NCBI GenBank assembly: GCA_021817245.1
Contig: JAKAVQ010000009.1
Location: forward strand, 1-64,000
From: Thermoplasmata archaeon
GTDB taxonomy: Archaea; Thermoplasmatota; Thermoplasmata; Lutacidiplasmatales; UBA184
Direction: 5' to 3'
DNA length: 64,000 nt
Below the pieces are notes generated by a model. That model saw only the letters and a program-made list of their open reading frames with translations, made no database searches and had not been told where the DNA came from. Both the position numbers and the translations under genes were made by a program. Shown piece by piece: positions 16,676 to 26,228 of this stretch (its first letter is position 1; the number at the start of each line of letters is the position of its first letter).

Positions 16676-18180
16676 CTTGGCGTGCCGAAGTTCACCGAGA
16701 TCAGCTTGATCTCGGTCATCTCCTGCATGGCGTAGCGCAGCCCCTCACGGCCGAGCCCGCTCTCCTTGACGCCACCGAACGGTAGGGCGTCCCAACGCAG
16801 GTTCGTCGGATCGTTGAGATGGACCCCGCCGGCCCGGATCCGCTTGGCGAGCGCGAACCCCCGGGCGAGATCGCGGGTGTAGACCGCCGCCTGCAGCCCG
16901 TAGGGCGTCGCGTTCGCGATCCGAACGGCGTCCTCGAGCGCACGGAACCGGAGGATCGGCGCGATCGGTCCGAACGGCTCGTCGCGGGCCACCCGGGCGT
17001 CCTCGGGAACGTGGTCGAGCACGGTCGGTGCGTAAAAGCTTCCCCCGGAGGGGCCCGCCGGACGGGCGCCCCCCGCGAGCACCTCGGCGTGCCGGGCGCG
17101 CGCGTCGGCCACAAGCTCCTCCATCCGGTCCACCGCCCCGGCGTCGATCAGCGGTCCGACCTCGGTCGACTCCTCCAGCGCCGGGCCGACCCGGAGCGAC
17201 CGGGCCCGGTCGGCAAGCGCCCGGGCAAACCGGTCGGCGATCGACTCCTCGACGAGGAGCCGTTTCGACGCCGTGCAGACCTGGCCGGAGTAGGAGAAGA
17301 TCCCGCGCGCGGCGGCCGGGACGACGACCTCGAGCGGGGCGTCGGCGAGCACGACGAACGGGTCCATCCCGCCCATCTCGAGGATCACGCGCTTCGCGTT
17401 CCGGCCGGCCCGCTCGGCGATCCCCTTGCCGACCTCCGTCGAGCCGGTGAAGGTGACGAGGCGAGTGCGCGGATGCTCGACCAGCGCGTTCCCGACGGAG
17501 CGGCCCGGACCGACGACGACGTTGAGGACGCCCGCGGGGAGCCCGACCGCATCGAAGTGCTCCGCGAGCCGGGTCGCCGTGAACGGCGCCGCGCTCGTGG
17601 GCTTCGCGACCACCGGGTTCCCGGCGGCGAGCGCGGGCGCGACCTTGTGCGAGAGCAGGTTCAGCGGGAAGTTGAACGGACCGATCGCGACCACGACGCC
17701 GATCGGGTCGCGGACGGTGAAGAGGAACCGCGACTCGTTGCCGGCCGGCCGTTCGTAGGCGTCGGCCGGGAAGCTCTCGCCCCCGAGGTGGCGGATCTCT
17801 TCGGCCGCGAACCGGTAGACCCCCACCGCCCGGTCGACCTCGACGCGGGCGTCGACGATCGGCTTGCCGACCTCCGATGCGATCAGGCGGGCCATCGTCT
17901 CCCGGTCGGCGAGCAGGCGATCGGCGACCGCCCGTAAGAGGCGGGCCCGATCGTGTCCCGGCGTGGCCCCCCAACGCTCCTCGGCCTCCGCCGCCGCGTC
18001 GACCGCCGCGGAGGCCTCGTCCGCGGAGGCGACCGGCGCCTCGCCCAGGGTCTCGCCGGTGGAGGGATCGACGACCCGGACGTACTCTCCGCCCGACGGC
18101 GGCCGCCAGGCGCCCCCGATGTAGAGAGCCCCCTTGCCCCCGGCGGGAATCCCTTCCGTCACGCGCGCTCCCCCGATCAC
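16672..18180 (-). CDS. NAD(P)-dependent aldehyde dehydrogenase
   Basis: 502 residues, GTG start at 18180 (an alternative GTG lies six codons later). Standard ALDH features: VVAIGPFNFPLNLLSHKVAPAL, FTGSTEVGKGIAERAG, ILEMGGMDPFVVLADA and catalytic Cys in SYSGQVCTASKRLL (C302), then HLNDPTNLRWDALPFGGVK. SGQVCT and GGMDPF are typical of lactaldehyde, succinate-semialdehyde and glyceraldehyde-3-phosphate (GAPN-like) dehydrogenases; the exact aldehyde is unknown. Its start overlaps the stop of the upstream dehydrogenase by four bases (GTGA), so the two are one operon. Confidence 0.9.
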   Translation of the reverse strand: MIGGARVTEGIPAGGKGALYIGGAWRPPSGGEYVRVVDPSTGETLGEAPVASADEASAAVDAAAEAEERWGATPGHDRARLLRAVADRLLADRETMARLIASEVGKPIVDARVEVDRAVGVYRFAAEEIRHLGGESFPADAYERPAGNESRFLFTVRDPIGVVVAIGPFNFPLNLLSHKVAPALAAGNPVVAKPTSAAPFTATRLAEHFDAVGLPAGVLNVVVGPGRSVGNALVEHPRTRLVTFTGSTEVGKGIAERAGRNAKRVILEMGGMDPFVVLADAPLEVVVPAAARGIFSYSGQVCTASKRLLVEESIADRFARALADRARSLRVGPALEESTEVGPLIDAGAVDRMEELVADARARHAEVLAGGARPAGPSGGSFYAPTVLDHVPEDARVARDEPFGPIAPILRFRALEDAVRIANATPYGLQAAVYTRDLARGFALAKRIRAGGVHLNDPTNLRWDALPFGGVKESGLGREGLRYAMQEMTEIKLISVNFGTPS

Positions 18181-19670
18181 GCGGGGTCGCCGTACACGGT
18201 GTAATGCCAGCCCTTGCGGGACTGCCCCGTGAGGTCGATGTAGATGTTCTTCACGACGGTGTAGTCGGCCAGGGAGTCGGTCCCGAGGTCCTTTCCGAAC
18301 CCCGACTGCTTGAACCCGCCGTGCGGGGTCTCCGAGCCGAGCGGCAGGTGGTCGTTGACCCAGACATCGCCGAAGCGGAGCGCGTGCGCCGCCTTGACGG
18401 CGGTCCGGACGTCGTTCGTCCAGACGCTCCCGGCGAGACCGTAGTCGACGCCGTTCGCGATCTCGATCGCCTCGTCGAACGTGGAGAACGCGATCACGTC
18501 GAGCACCGGTCCGAAGATCTCCCGCTGGGCGATCGTCATGTCCGGCGTCACGGCGTCGAAGACCGTCGGCACGACGAACGCCCCGTTCGGGAACTGTTCG
18601 TGCGCGTCGGTCCCCCCCGTCCTCAGCTTCGCGCCTTCCTGCGTGCCCTTTTCCACGAAGTCGAGAACGGTCCTTTGCTGCACCGGGCTCACGAGCGGCC
18701 CGAGGTCGGTCGAGCGGGAGAGCGGATCCCCGATGCGGACCGTCCGGATGCGCTCGAGCAGCCGCTCGACGAACCGGGCACGGACGCTCTCGTGGACGAT
18801 GAGACGGGTCGCCGCGGTGCAGTCCTGCCCGCCGTTCACGAACCCGCCGACCAGGGCCCCCTCGACGGCCGCCCCGAGGTCGGCGTCGGCGAATACGACG
18901 AACGGCGCCTTACCGCCCAGCTCGAGCTGAACCCGCTTCACGGTCCGGCTCGCAGCCTCCATGATCTTGCGGCCGGTCGCCGTGTCGCCCGTGAGGGAGA
19001 CCATATCGACCTTCGGGTGACGGGAGAGCTCGTCGCCGACCTCCGCCCCGGGGCCGGTGACGATGTTGAGGGCGCCGGCGGGGAGTCCGGCGTCCTGGAA
19101 GACCCGGCCGAGCTCGAGGCTCGTGAGCGGCGTGTAGCTGGCGGGCTTCAGCACGACCGTGTTCCCGACCACGAGCGCGGGGGCGATCTTCCAGATCGCC
19201 ATCATGATCGGGTAGTTCCACGGAGCGATCGACGCGACGACCCCGACCGGCTCCCGTCGGAAGATCGTCGTGCCGTCCCCGGTGAACTCGGCCGGGCTCC
19301 GGGCCTCGAGGGTGCGCCCGGCCCCGGCGTAGAAGTTCAGGTTGTCGATGCAGAACGGCAGGTCGGCGTCGGCCGCCTGCTTGATCGTCTTCCCTTGGTT
19401 GCGGCTCTCGAGCTCCGCGACCGTGGCGAGCCGCTCCTGGAGCAGCTGGGCCGCCTTCAGGAACACGTCGCTTCGGGCCCGCGGCGGCAGGCGCGGCCAG
19501 GGGCCGTGGTCGAACGCCTCTCGGGCGGCATCGATCGCCCGGCGCACGTCCTCGCGGGTCGATCTCGGGACCGTCCCGAGCAGGGACCGGTCGAACGGGC
19601 TCACGACCGGCATCGTCGCTTCTCCGGCCGCCGCGACCCATTCTCCGTTGATCAGCATCGTGTGGTCCAT
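18177..19670 (-). CDS. Gamma-aminobutyraldehyde/betaine-aldehyde-type dehydrogenase
   Basis: 497 residues from ATG 19670; the open frame continues to 19700 but MDHTMLINGEWV is the family N-terminus. Landmarks: APWNYPIMMAIWKIAPAL, SLTGDTATGRKIMEAAS, QLELGGKAPFVVFADAD and catalytic Cys in NGGQDCTAATR (C284). The C-terminal HLPLGSETPHGGFKQSGFGK and DYTVVKNIYIDL are characteristic of PatD-like 4-aminobutyraldehyde dehydrogenases. Such enzymes oxidise the product of putrescine transamination to GABA. With the GABA-type transaminase at 15152 and the second ALDH it would complete putrescine to succinate (inference). Confidence 0.9.
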   Translation of the reverse strand: MDHTMLINGEWVAAAGEATMPVVSPFDRSLLGTVPRSTREDVRRAIDAAREAFDHGPWPRLPPRARSDVFLKAAQLLQERLATVAELESRNQGKTIKQAADADLPFCIDNLNFYAGAGRTLEARSPAEFTGDGTTIFRREPVGVVASIAPWNYPIMMAIWKIAPALVVGNTVVLKPASYTPLTSLELGRVFQDAGLPAGALNIVTGPGAEVGDELSRHPKVDMVSLTGDTATGRKIMEAASRTVKRVQLELGGKAPFVVFADADLGAAVEGALVGGFVNGGQDCTAATRLIVHESVRARFVERLLERIRTVRIGDPLSRSTDLGPLVSPVQQRTVLDFVEKGTQEGAKLRTGGTDAHEQFPNGAFVVPTVFDAVTPDMTIAQREIFGPVLDVIAFSTFDEAIEIANGVDYGLAGSVWTNDVRTAVKAAHALRFGDVWVNDHLPLGSETPHGGFKQSGFGKDLGTDSLADYTVVKNIYIDLTGQSRKGWHYTVYGDPA

Positions 19671-19756
19671 GGTCAACCCCCCGGGACGGATTCCGGGCAC
19701 GGTTTAGATGTTGTCGCGCCGGGGCCCGCGTCGGGCCTTATTGTCGTTTTCGCGGG

Positions 19757-19764
19757 GTTTATGA
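19757..19764 (+). promoter_or_regulatory. TATA element for the peptide-binding protein gene
   Basis: GTTTATGA about 40 bases before ATG 19804. A GTG at 19780, 16-24 bases after the element, could alternatively be a leaderless start. Confidence 0.4.
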
Positions 19765-19803
19765 ACGAGGAACTCCTGCGTGGGGCCGACGCGGGGCTTT
19801 CTC

Positions 19804-21699
19804 ATGGATCCGAAGATACGAAACGTGATCGTCGTGGTCATCGTGGTCGTGCTCGTCGCCGCGGGCCTCGGGCTCTACCTTACCCGGAACACCGGTACGT
19901 CCACCGCCACGTGCAACACGCCGCTCAAGAGCACCAATCCGCTGCGCATCGATCAGGCGGAGATCCCGGGCCATCTCGACCCGGACACGACCTTTTCGAC
20001 GCCCGGCTGGGCCGCCGTCCAGCAGGTCTACCAGGGCCTCGTCAACTACAACGGCTCGAGCTCCACACAGTTCTCCGGGGTCCTCGCGAGCAACTGGACG
20101 ATCTCCCCGGACGGGATGCACTGGAACTTCACGCTGCGCCACGGCGCCACGTTCTCGAACGGGGACCCGTACAACGCCTACGTCCAGTGGTTCAGCTTCT
20201 ACCGTAGCCTCTTGATGAACCAGGGTCCGCAGTTCATCCTCTCCCAGAACTTCTGGTACCCGGGCCTCTGGTACTACGGGAACTCGACCCAGATCGCGAA
20301 CGAGCAGACGAATCTCTCCGCGTTCCTGAACACGACCAATTTCTTCACACCGAGCGCCTCCGAGATCGCGGTCATGGACGCGACGAACCAGTCGTTCCAG
20401 GTCCTCAACCCGTACCTGATCGAGCTGAACCTCGGCTTCGGATACCTCGACAGCGTTCCCTTCACCGTCCCCTACGCCTACCTCCTCGCGTCGATCTCCG
20501 CACCGAACTCCTACGCGGTCGACCCCGCGGTCGTGCAGACGAACGGGGGCGTCGTCCCCGGCGCGGAGAACGCCTATCTCGACTCGAACACGATGGGCAC
20601 CGGGCCGTACGTGCTCTCGAACTGGAACCCCATCGGTGGCGGAGGGTACACCCTGACCCCCACCACCCACTACTGGGCGGCGTCGGCGGCCTTGGCCGAA
20701 CCCTGGAACAACAACATCCAGCCGGCCAACACCACCATCGACGTCGTCTTCCAGACCTCGGACTCGGTGACGATCAACGACCTCAAGACCGGAGTGGCCG
20801 CGAGCGCCTCGTTCGCCTACACGGGGCCGTCCACCGTGGACCAGATCACCGGCAACCCCTGCATCAAGGTCGACTTCCTCCCGACCATTTACGGGGCCAC
20901 GAGCGGCTCGTGGTGGGTGTTCATGAACCAGTCGGTCTTCCCGTTCAACAACCTGAGCGTGCGGGAGGCCATCGTTCACGCGATCGACTACCAGGCAATC
21001 ATCAACACCGCGTTCGGAGGTTACGGCAGTCAGTGGGTCGGGCCGGTCCCACCGTCCTATCCGTACTACAACCCCCAGAACCTCAACCCCTACCAGTACA
21101 ACCTGACCCTGGCGCAACAGGAGATCGCGAACTCGCCGTGCGCGAACAGCGCCTGCGTGAACCAGGTGATCACCTACGAGTACCAGACTCCCGGCAAGGA
21201 CTGGTCGGACGCGGCGAGCATCATCCAGACCGACCTCAAGGCGATCGGGATCACGATCAACCCGGTCGGTATCGACCTCTCGACGCTGCTCTCGGAACAG
21301 AACCTCAACGCGAACGGGGCGTGCGTCAGCTCGACCAACCTGAACAGCGGACCGTTCTACATGGGGCAGGAGTTCTACACGTCGGACTACATCAGCCCCG
21401 ACGACTGGACCCAGAATGACGCGATCAGCTACGGCAGCGCGAACATGTGCATGTCCGGCTACGCGAACTCCACGATGGACAACCTCGTGATCGAGGCGGC
21501 CAGCACCTCGAACTCGACGCTGCTGACGAAGTACTACTCCGAGATGACCAGCATGATGTACAACAACTACACCAACGCATGGCTGATCGTTCCGACCTCG
21601 GTCGCGGTCTCGAGCGTCTACCTGAACGGGGTGATCCAGAACCCGATGGCGAGCGCGGAGCCGTTCGCGTTCTACTTCAACACGCAGTGGGCGAGCTGA
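19804..21699 (+). CDS. ABC transporter substrate-binding protein, peptide/amine type (family 5)
   Basis: 631 residues. A basic N-terminus is followed by one hydrophobic segment (about residues 7-27, NVIVVVIVVVLVAAGLGLYL), so the protein is membrane-anchored rather than released; no lipobox cysteine is present. The rest has the SBP_bac_5 layout: PGHLDPDTTFSTPGWAAVQQ, YQGLVNYN, NFTLRHGATFSNGDPYNAY, NNLSVREAIVHAIDYQAIIN. It is unusually rich in Asn/Tyr/Thr and in N-x-S/T sequons, as in other archaeal surface proteins. It should capture peptides or similar ligands and hand them to the ABC system encoded immediately beyond on the opposite strand (ends 47 bases apart). Confidence 0.93.
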   Translation: MDPKIRNVIVVVIVVVLVAAGLGLYLTRNTGTSTATCNTPLKSTNPLRIDQAEIPGHLDPDTTFSTPGWAAVQQVYQGLVNYNGSSSTQFSGVLASNWTISPDGMHWNFTLRHGATFSNGDPYNAYVQWFSFYRSLLMNQGPQFILSQNFWYPGLWYYGNSTQIANEQTNLSAFLNTTNFFTPSASEIAVMDATNQSFQVLNPYLIELNLGFGYLDSVPFTVPYAYLLASISAPNSYAVDPAVVQTNGGVVPGAENAYLDSNTMGTGPYVLSNWNPIGGGGYTLTPTTHYWAASAALAEPWNNNIQPANTTIDVVFQTSDSVTINDLKTGVAASASFAYTGPSTVDQITGNPCIKVDFLPTIYGATSGSWWVFMNQSVFPFNNLSVREAIVHAIDYQAIINTAFGGYGSQWVGPVPPSYPYYNPQNLNPYQYNLTLAQQEIANSPCANSACVNQVITYEYQTPGKDWSDAASIIQTDLKAIGITINPVGIDLSTLLSEQNLNANGACVSSTNLNSGPFYMGQEFYTSDYISPDDWTQNDAISYGSANMCMSGYANSTMDNLVIEAASTSNSTLLTKYYSEMTSMMYNNYTNAWLIVPTSVAVSSVYLNGVIQNPMASAEPFAFYFNTQWAS

Positions 21700-21746
21700 A
21701 CCGATCGACCCTCCCCGTCGGGGGCTCCTCGCCCTCGACGCCCGGA

Positions 21747-22829
21747 TCACGCCCGCGGAAGGGGCAGGGTCGTCCCGGCGCCCGGCTCCGGACCGGTGAG
21801 GAGGGTTTCCGCCGGGATCGGGCCGACCTCCTCCGCGCGATGGCAGGCCACCACGCGTCCGGGGTACCCTTCGACCGGGCGCAGGGCCGGGTCCTCGGAC
21901 CGACACCGGTCCTGGACGAACGGACATCGGGGAGCGAACCGGCAGCCCGGCCGGGGATTGATCAGCGTCGGGACCTCGCCCTGAATGCGGTAGCGCGTTC
22001 GCCGCCGGCGGACATCGGGCACCGGGACCGCGGCGAGCAACGCCTTCGAGTACGGGTGCACCGGACGACCGAGGACGTCGCCGACGGAACCCAGCTCGAT
22101 CAGCTGACCGAGATAGAGGACCGCGACGCGGTCCGCGGCGTACCGCACCGCGGCGACGTTGTGGGTGATGAGCAGGTAGGAGAGACCGCGGGTGCGCTGG
22201 AGCTCCACGAGGCGGTTCAGTACCTGCGCCTGTACCGCCACGTCGAGCGCGCTCGTCGGCTCGTCGAGGATGACGAGCTCCGGGTCTACGGTCAACGCCC
22301 GGGCGAGGGCCAGGCGTTGGCGACCGCCCCCCGAGAACTCGTGCGGGTACTGGTCGAGGCAGTCCGGCGGGAGCCCGGTCTGGGGCAGGAGCTCCGCGAC
22401 CCGACGACGGACCTCGACCTTCGAAAGGCTGAACTGGGCCCGCAGGGGCTCGCCGACGATCTGCCAGACCCGCAGCCTCGGGTCGAGGGAGCCGACCGGA
22501 TCCTGGAAGACGATCTGCACCTTCCGACGCCAGTCCCGGAGCGCCGTGCCCGAAAGGTGCGTGATCTCCTGCCCGCGGAACCGCAGGGTGCCGCCCGTCG
22601 GCTCCTGGAGGCGCGCGGCCAGCCAGCCGAACGTCGTCTTTCCCGAGCCGCTCTCCCCGATGAGCGCGAGGGTCTCCCGCTCGTGGACGGTCAGGGAGAC
22701 GCCGTCGACGGCGTGGATCGCCTGCTCCGGCCTGCGGGAGGCCCACTCCCCGATCGACCGCGCGAGCGGGAACCACTTCTTTAGCGACTCCGCCTCCAAG
22801 AGCGCGGCCGGCTCCGACGCGGTCGCCAT
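21747..22829 (-). CDS. Oligopeptide ABC transporter ATPase (OppF-like)
   Basis: 360 residues, ATG start. Walker A GESGSGKTT near residue 58, Q-loop VFQDPVGSLDPRLRV, signature FSGGGRQRLALARAL, Walker B LVILDEPTSALD, H-loop LLITHN. The C-terminal oligopeptide/dipeptide transporter extension with CRFAPRCPFVQDRC (four cysteines) is present; such cysteines hold an iron-sulfur cluster in some relatives. It is the last gene of a four-gene operon and starts two bases after the stop of the OppD-like gene. Confidence 0.94.
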   Translation of the reverse strand: MATASEPAALLEAESLKKWFPLARSIGEWASRRPEQAIHAVDGVSLTVHERETLALIGESGSGKTTFGWLAARLQEPTGGTLRFRGQEITHLSGTALRDWRRKVQIVFQDPVGSLDPRLRVWQIVGEPLRAQFSLSKVEVRRRVAELLPQTGLPPDCLDQYPHEFSGGGRQRLALARALTVDPELVILDEPTSALDVAVQAQVLNRLVELQRTRGLSYLLITHNVAAVRYAADRVAVLYLGQLIELGSVGDVLGRPVHPYSKALLAAVPVPDVRRRRTRYRIQGEVPTLINPRPGCRFAPRCPFVQDRCRSEDPALRPVEGYPGRVVACHRAEEVGPIPAETLLTGPEPGAGTTLPLPRA

Positions 22830-22831
22830 GG

Positions 22832-23968
22832 CTAGGGGATCTCCGCGGCGTACCAGCAGGCACTGCGGTGTCCGAGCGGATCGGCCGGGTCGACCGGCCG
22901 AAGGGAGGGCCCCGGGTTCTCACCGCAGTTCGGCCGAGCGTAGACGCACCGGGGGTGGAAGGCGCACCCCCCGGGAAGCCGGGCGAGGCTCGGGACGGAG
23001 CCCGGGATCGACTCGAGAGGGCCGTCCGCCTTCGAACGATCGGGAGCGGCGCGCAGCAGGGCCCGCGTGTACGGATGGCGCGGGTGCTCGAAGACCGACG
23101 CGACCGGGCCGAACTCGATGACCCGGCCCGCGTACATCACCCCCACATCGTCCGCCATCTCGGCGATGACGCCGAGGTCGTGGCTGATGAACAGGATCGA
23201 GGTGCGGATCTCGTCGATCAGCTCCTTCATCAGGGTGAGCACCTGGGCCTGAATCGTCACGTCGAGCGCGCTCGTCGGCTCGTCCGCGATCAGGAGCGAC
23301 GGGCGTTCGGCGAGCGTCTGCGCGATCATGATCCGCTGGCGCATCCCGCCCGAGAGCTCGTGCGGGTAGAGACGCAGGATCGTCTCGGGGTCGTTGATGC
23401 GGACGAGCCGGAGCGCCTCGAGGACCTCCGTCCGGATCTCGGGGGACCGGACCGGAGGAGAGCGCATCCGCTCCTCCACCGGTCCCCCGGGCAGGAACGG
23501 CCGGCCGATCGTCGAGGTCGGGGTCGTGGCCGGGCCGCGGGAGTAGTCGAACGGGCCGCCGCCCGAACGGGCCCGGACCGCACCCTTCTCCCGAAGGCGC
23601 CGGACCCGGATCGCTTCGGCGACCTGGTCGAAGACTCGGTAGGCCGGGTTCAGCGAGTTGAGCGGTTCCTGGAAGACCATCCCGATCCCGGTGCCGCGGA
23701 CGGTCGGGAGCTTCCACCGGGGCAGCGCCGTCAGGTCCGTGCCCTGGAAGACGACCTTGCCGGACCGGATCCGGGCGGGCGGGGAGGGAAGGAGGCCGGG
23801 GATCGCGTGGGCGAGGGTGCTCTTGCCGCAGCCGGTCTCCCCCACGATCCCGGTCACCCGGCCGGGGAGCATCTCGAACGAGACGTTCGACAGCGCGTGG
23901 AACCGGCCCGCGGCCACCTCATAGTCGACGCTCAGGTCGTCGACGACGAGCACCGGCGCGTCGGTCAT
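22832..23968 (-). CDS. Oligopeptide ABC transporter ATPase (OppD-like)
   Basis: 378 residues from ATG 23968 (the frame is open far upstream, but that part is antisense to the permease gene). Walker A GETGCGKSTLAH, VFQEPLNSLNPAYRV, signature ELSGGMRQRIMIAQTL, Walker B LLIADEPTSALD, LFISHDLG. The C-terminal Cys region HPRCVYARPNCGENPG is kept. An insertion of about 45 residues, Arg/Gly/Pro-rich, separates FDQVAEAIRVRRLREKG from the helical part starting at VRSPEIRTEVLEALRLV and is not a normal part of the family. Start codon overlaps the permease stop by four bases (ATGA). Confidence 0.93.
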   Translation of the reverse strand: MTDAPVLVVDDLSVDYEVAAGRFHALSNVSFEMLPGRVTGIVGETGCGKSTLAHAIPGLLPSPPARIRSGKVVFQGTDLTALPRWKLPTVRGTGIGMVFQEPLNSLNPAYRVFDQVAEAIRVRRLREKGAVRARSGGGPFDYSRGPATTPTSTIGRPFLPGGPVEERMRSPPVRSPEIRTEVLEALRLVRINDPETILRLYPHELSGGMRQRIMIAQTLAERPSLLIADEPTSALDVTIQAQVLTLMKELIDEIRTSILFISHDLGVIAEMADDVGVMYAGRVIEFGPVASVFEHPRHPYTRALLRAAPDRSKADGPLESIPGSVPSLARLPGGCAFHPRCVYARPNCGENPGPSLRPVDPADPLGHRSACWYAAEIP

Positions 23969-25032
23969 GACGACGCCTCGGGTCCTGGAGGACCGGGCGG
24001 CTCTTCGTCGGATCCCGCCACGAAGGCGCCTGCGACCCGGCCCTCCCGGGCGGCCGAACCTACCTGGATCATCGACTGCCGGGTGCGCGGGTCGAGCACG
24101 TCTCGGAGGCCGTCCCCGAGGAGGCTGAAGGCAAGGACGGTGACGAAGATCGCGATGCCGGGGAACAGCACGGTCCAGGGAAGATAGGTGACGTAATCCT
24201 CGTAGTAGGCGACCATCGCGCCCCACTCGACCGGCGGGGTGACGGGGTACTGGATCCCGTGCGTCACGAAGGCGACGGTCGAGAACGTGACGATCACGGT
24301 CCCGACGTCCAGGGTGAAGTAGACCATGAGCGGCTCGAGGATGTTGCGGAGCACGTGCCGCAGGACGATCCGACCCTCGCTGACGCCCGCGGCCCGGGCG
24401 GCCGCGATGTACGGCTGGTTCTTGACGACGAGGACCTCGCCGCGGGCGAGGCGGACGTAGAACGGCCACCAGGTCAAGAAGACGGCGAGCACGATCGGGT
24501 AGAGGCCGCGTCCCAACGCGATCGTGAACGCCAACGCGAGGATGAGCGCCGGGAAGGCGAGGAAGAGGTCGGTCACGCGGAGGATGACCATTGAGGCCAC
24601 CGCGCCCAGGCTCCGGGGACGGTTGTAGTAGCCCGCGACGACGCCGAGGGCCCCGCCGAAGAGCAGGGAACCGCCGGCGATCGTGAACCCGATCGCGAGG
24701 TCGACCGGTAGACCCGCGAGCACGTTCGAGAGGAGGTCCCGCCCGAGCTCGTCGGTGCCGAACGGGTGCGCCCAGCTCGGGGCCAGGTTGGTCGCGTTGA
24801 GATTGATCGAGAGGGCCGGGTAGGGCAGTACGGACGGCACGAGCCAGACCACGAGCCCGGTGGCGCCGAGGAGGACGACCAGGACGAACCCCGCGAACGA
24901 GAGCGGATTGATGCGGAGGGTGCGGTAGAGCAACCGGAGCCCCCGTCCCACCCGGCGCGCGCGCCCGACCGACAAAGGGGCCCGGCCGGCCGAGGGCGGG
25001 GAGGAGGCCGGCGCGGCGGGCGGCACGGTCAT
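23965..25032 (-). CDS. Oligopeptide ABC transporter permease (OppC-like)
   Basis: 355 residues, ATG start at 25032. N-terminal ~35 residues are Ala/Pro-rich, then one helix (FAGFVLVVLLGATGLVVWLV), a periplasm-side loop with PSWAHPFGTDELGRDLLSNVL typical of OppC/DppC, and further helices with the EAA-like loop AAARAAGVSEGRIVLRHVLRN. The tail (GSDEEPPGPPGPEASS) is an acidic/Pro extension. It sits between the OppB-like gene (8-base gap) and the OppD gene (4-base overlap). Confidence 0.94.
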   Translation of the reverse strand: MTVPPAAPASSPPSAGRAPLSVGRARRVGRGLRLLYRTLRINPLSFAGFVLVVLLGATGLVVWLVPSVLPYPALSINLNATNLAPSWAHPFGTDELGRDLLSNVLAGLPVDLAIGFTIAGGSLLFGGALGVVAGYYNRPRSLGAVASMVILRVTDLFLAFPALILALAFTIALGRGLYPIVLAVFLTWWPFYVRLARGEVLVVKNQPYIAAARAAGVSEGRIVLRHVLRNILEPLMVYFTLDVGTVIVTFSTVAFVTHGIQYPVTPPVEWGAMVAYYEDYVTYLPWTVLFPGIAIFVTVLAFSLLGDGLRDVLDPRTRQSMIQVGSAAREGRVAGAFVAGSDEEPPGPPGPEASS

Positions 25033-25040
25033 CCGATCCT

Positions 25041-26063
25041 CTACCTCCACTCGACCTTCGGGTCGAGCACCCCGTACAGGATGTCCGCAAGGAGGTTGGC
25101 CGCGACCGCGCCGATCGTGAAGATGATCGCAGCGCCGACGGTGCCCGGCACGTTGCTGCTCGTGATCGCGTCGTAGGCGAACTGCCCGAGGCCCGGCCAG
25201 GCGAAGACCTCCTCCACGACGACGGTGCCGCTGAGCAGGCCGGCGACCGTGATCCCCAGCACCGTCGTGGTGGAGATGAGCGCGGTCCGGAGCGCGTGCT
25301 TGTACGTGACCAGGAACTCGCTGAGGCCCTTCATCCGCGCCGACTTGACGTAGTCGAGCGGCAGGACGGCGAGCATCGAGCTCCGCGTCATCCGGGTCAC
25401 GATGCCCATGTTGAGGAGCGCGAGCGTGGCCGCTGGGAGTAGCAGATGCAGCAACGCGTTCCCGGCGTAGGGAAGATTGCCCGCCAGGAGCGCGTCGATC
25501 ACCGACAGGTGGGTCGGCTGGGGGAACGGGGGCGGAGAGTGGGAGTACATTCCCGAAGTCGGAAGACCGAGGTAGGGAGCCACGAAGATCACCGCCACGA
25601 TCGCCCCGAGATAGGTCGGGGTCGCCCAGCCGCCGAGGTAGAAGATCCGCACGAGGTGGTCGGGCCAGCGACCGCTCGACTGGGCGGCGATGACCCCGAT
25701 CGGGATCCCGACGAGCACGATGAGGAGCAGGGCGGTGATGACCAGTTCGAGGGTCGCCGGGAAGTACTCGGCGATCGAGGTCGCGACCGGGATCCCGCCC
25801 GGGGAAACCCCCCAGTTGCCCGCGAGGAACTGCTTGAGGTAGATGAAGTACTGAGCGACGATCGGCTGGTTCAGGCCGAACGCCGCCCGGCAGGCCGCGA
25901 TCGCGCTCGACTTCGCGTGCCCGCCGACCCAGATGACGCACGGGTCCGGGAACGCGATGCGGATCAGGATGAACGCGATCGCCGTGACGCCGATGATGAG
26001 CGGGATGAGCAGCAGGAGCCGCTTGCCGATGAACCAGACGAGGTCGGATCGGCTACGACCCAA
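25041..26063 (-). CDS. Oligopeptide ABC transporter permease (OppB-like)
   Basis: 340 residues from a TTG at 26063 (MGRSRSDLVWFIGKRLLLLI). The open frame runs to 26204, but that N-terminus has no hydrophobic character. Typical OppB sequence: IGKRLLLLIPLIIGVTAIAF, FGLNQPIVAQYFIYLKQFLAGNWG, the EAA-like loop KSARMKGLSEFLVTYKHALR, and ETVFAWPG-equivalent EEVFAWPGLGQFAYDA. First gene of the oppBCDF-type operon; a run TTTTTTA near 26142-26148, about 80 bases upstream, is the best TATA candidate. Confidence 0.9.
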   Translation of the reverse strand: MGRSRSDLVWFIGKRLLLLIPLIIGVTAIAFILIRIAFPDPCVIWVGGHAKSSAIAACRAAFGLNQPIVAQYFIYLKQFLAGNWGVSPGGIPVATSIAEYFPATLELVITALLLIVLVGIPIGVIAAQSSGRWPDHLVRIFYLGGWATPTYLGAIVAVIFVAPYLGLPTSGMYSHSPPPFPQPTHLSVIDALLAGNLPYAGNALLHLLLPAATLALLNMGIVTRMTRSSMLAVLPLDYVKSARMKGLSEFLVTYKHALRTALISTTTVLGITVAGLLSGTVVVEEVFAWPGLGQFAYDAITSSNVPGTVGAAIIFTIGAVAANLLADILYGVLDPKVEWR

Positions 26064-26228
26064 GGTCGAATCGACCCCCCTCGTCGGCGCGGAACGCCCG
26101 TAGCGGGGACCGCATCGGAACGCCGGGAGTCGTCCACCGTAAAAAAGACTCAGGCCGTACCCGGGGGGGCCGGAAGGTTGACCCCCCCGGGACCGGAGGA
26201 GCATCCGAAGAGGTCGTCCCCCGCGCGA
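26064..26228. promoter_or_regulatory. Intergenic region upstream of the peptide ABC operon
   Basis: The stretch separates the OppB gene from the end of the next minus-strand gene. It contains the A/T run at 26142-26148 that, read on the minus strand, is the only TATA-like signal for the operon. It also contains GGGGGG/CCCCCC-rich segments around 26160-26190. No gene seen. Confidence 0.35.

Noticed and set aside
23969-25090. Long frame upstream of OppD in frame with it
   Set aside because: It covers the OppC permease, which has strong membrane-protein features in another frame of the same strand.
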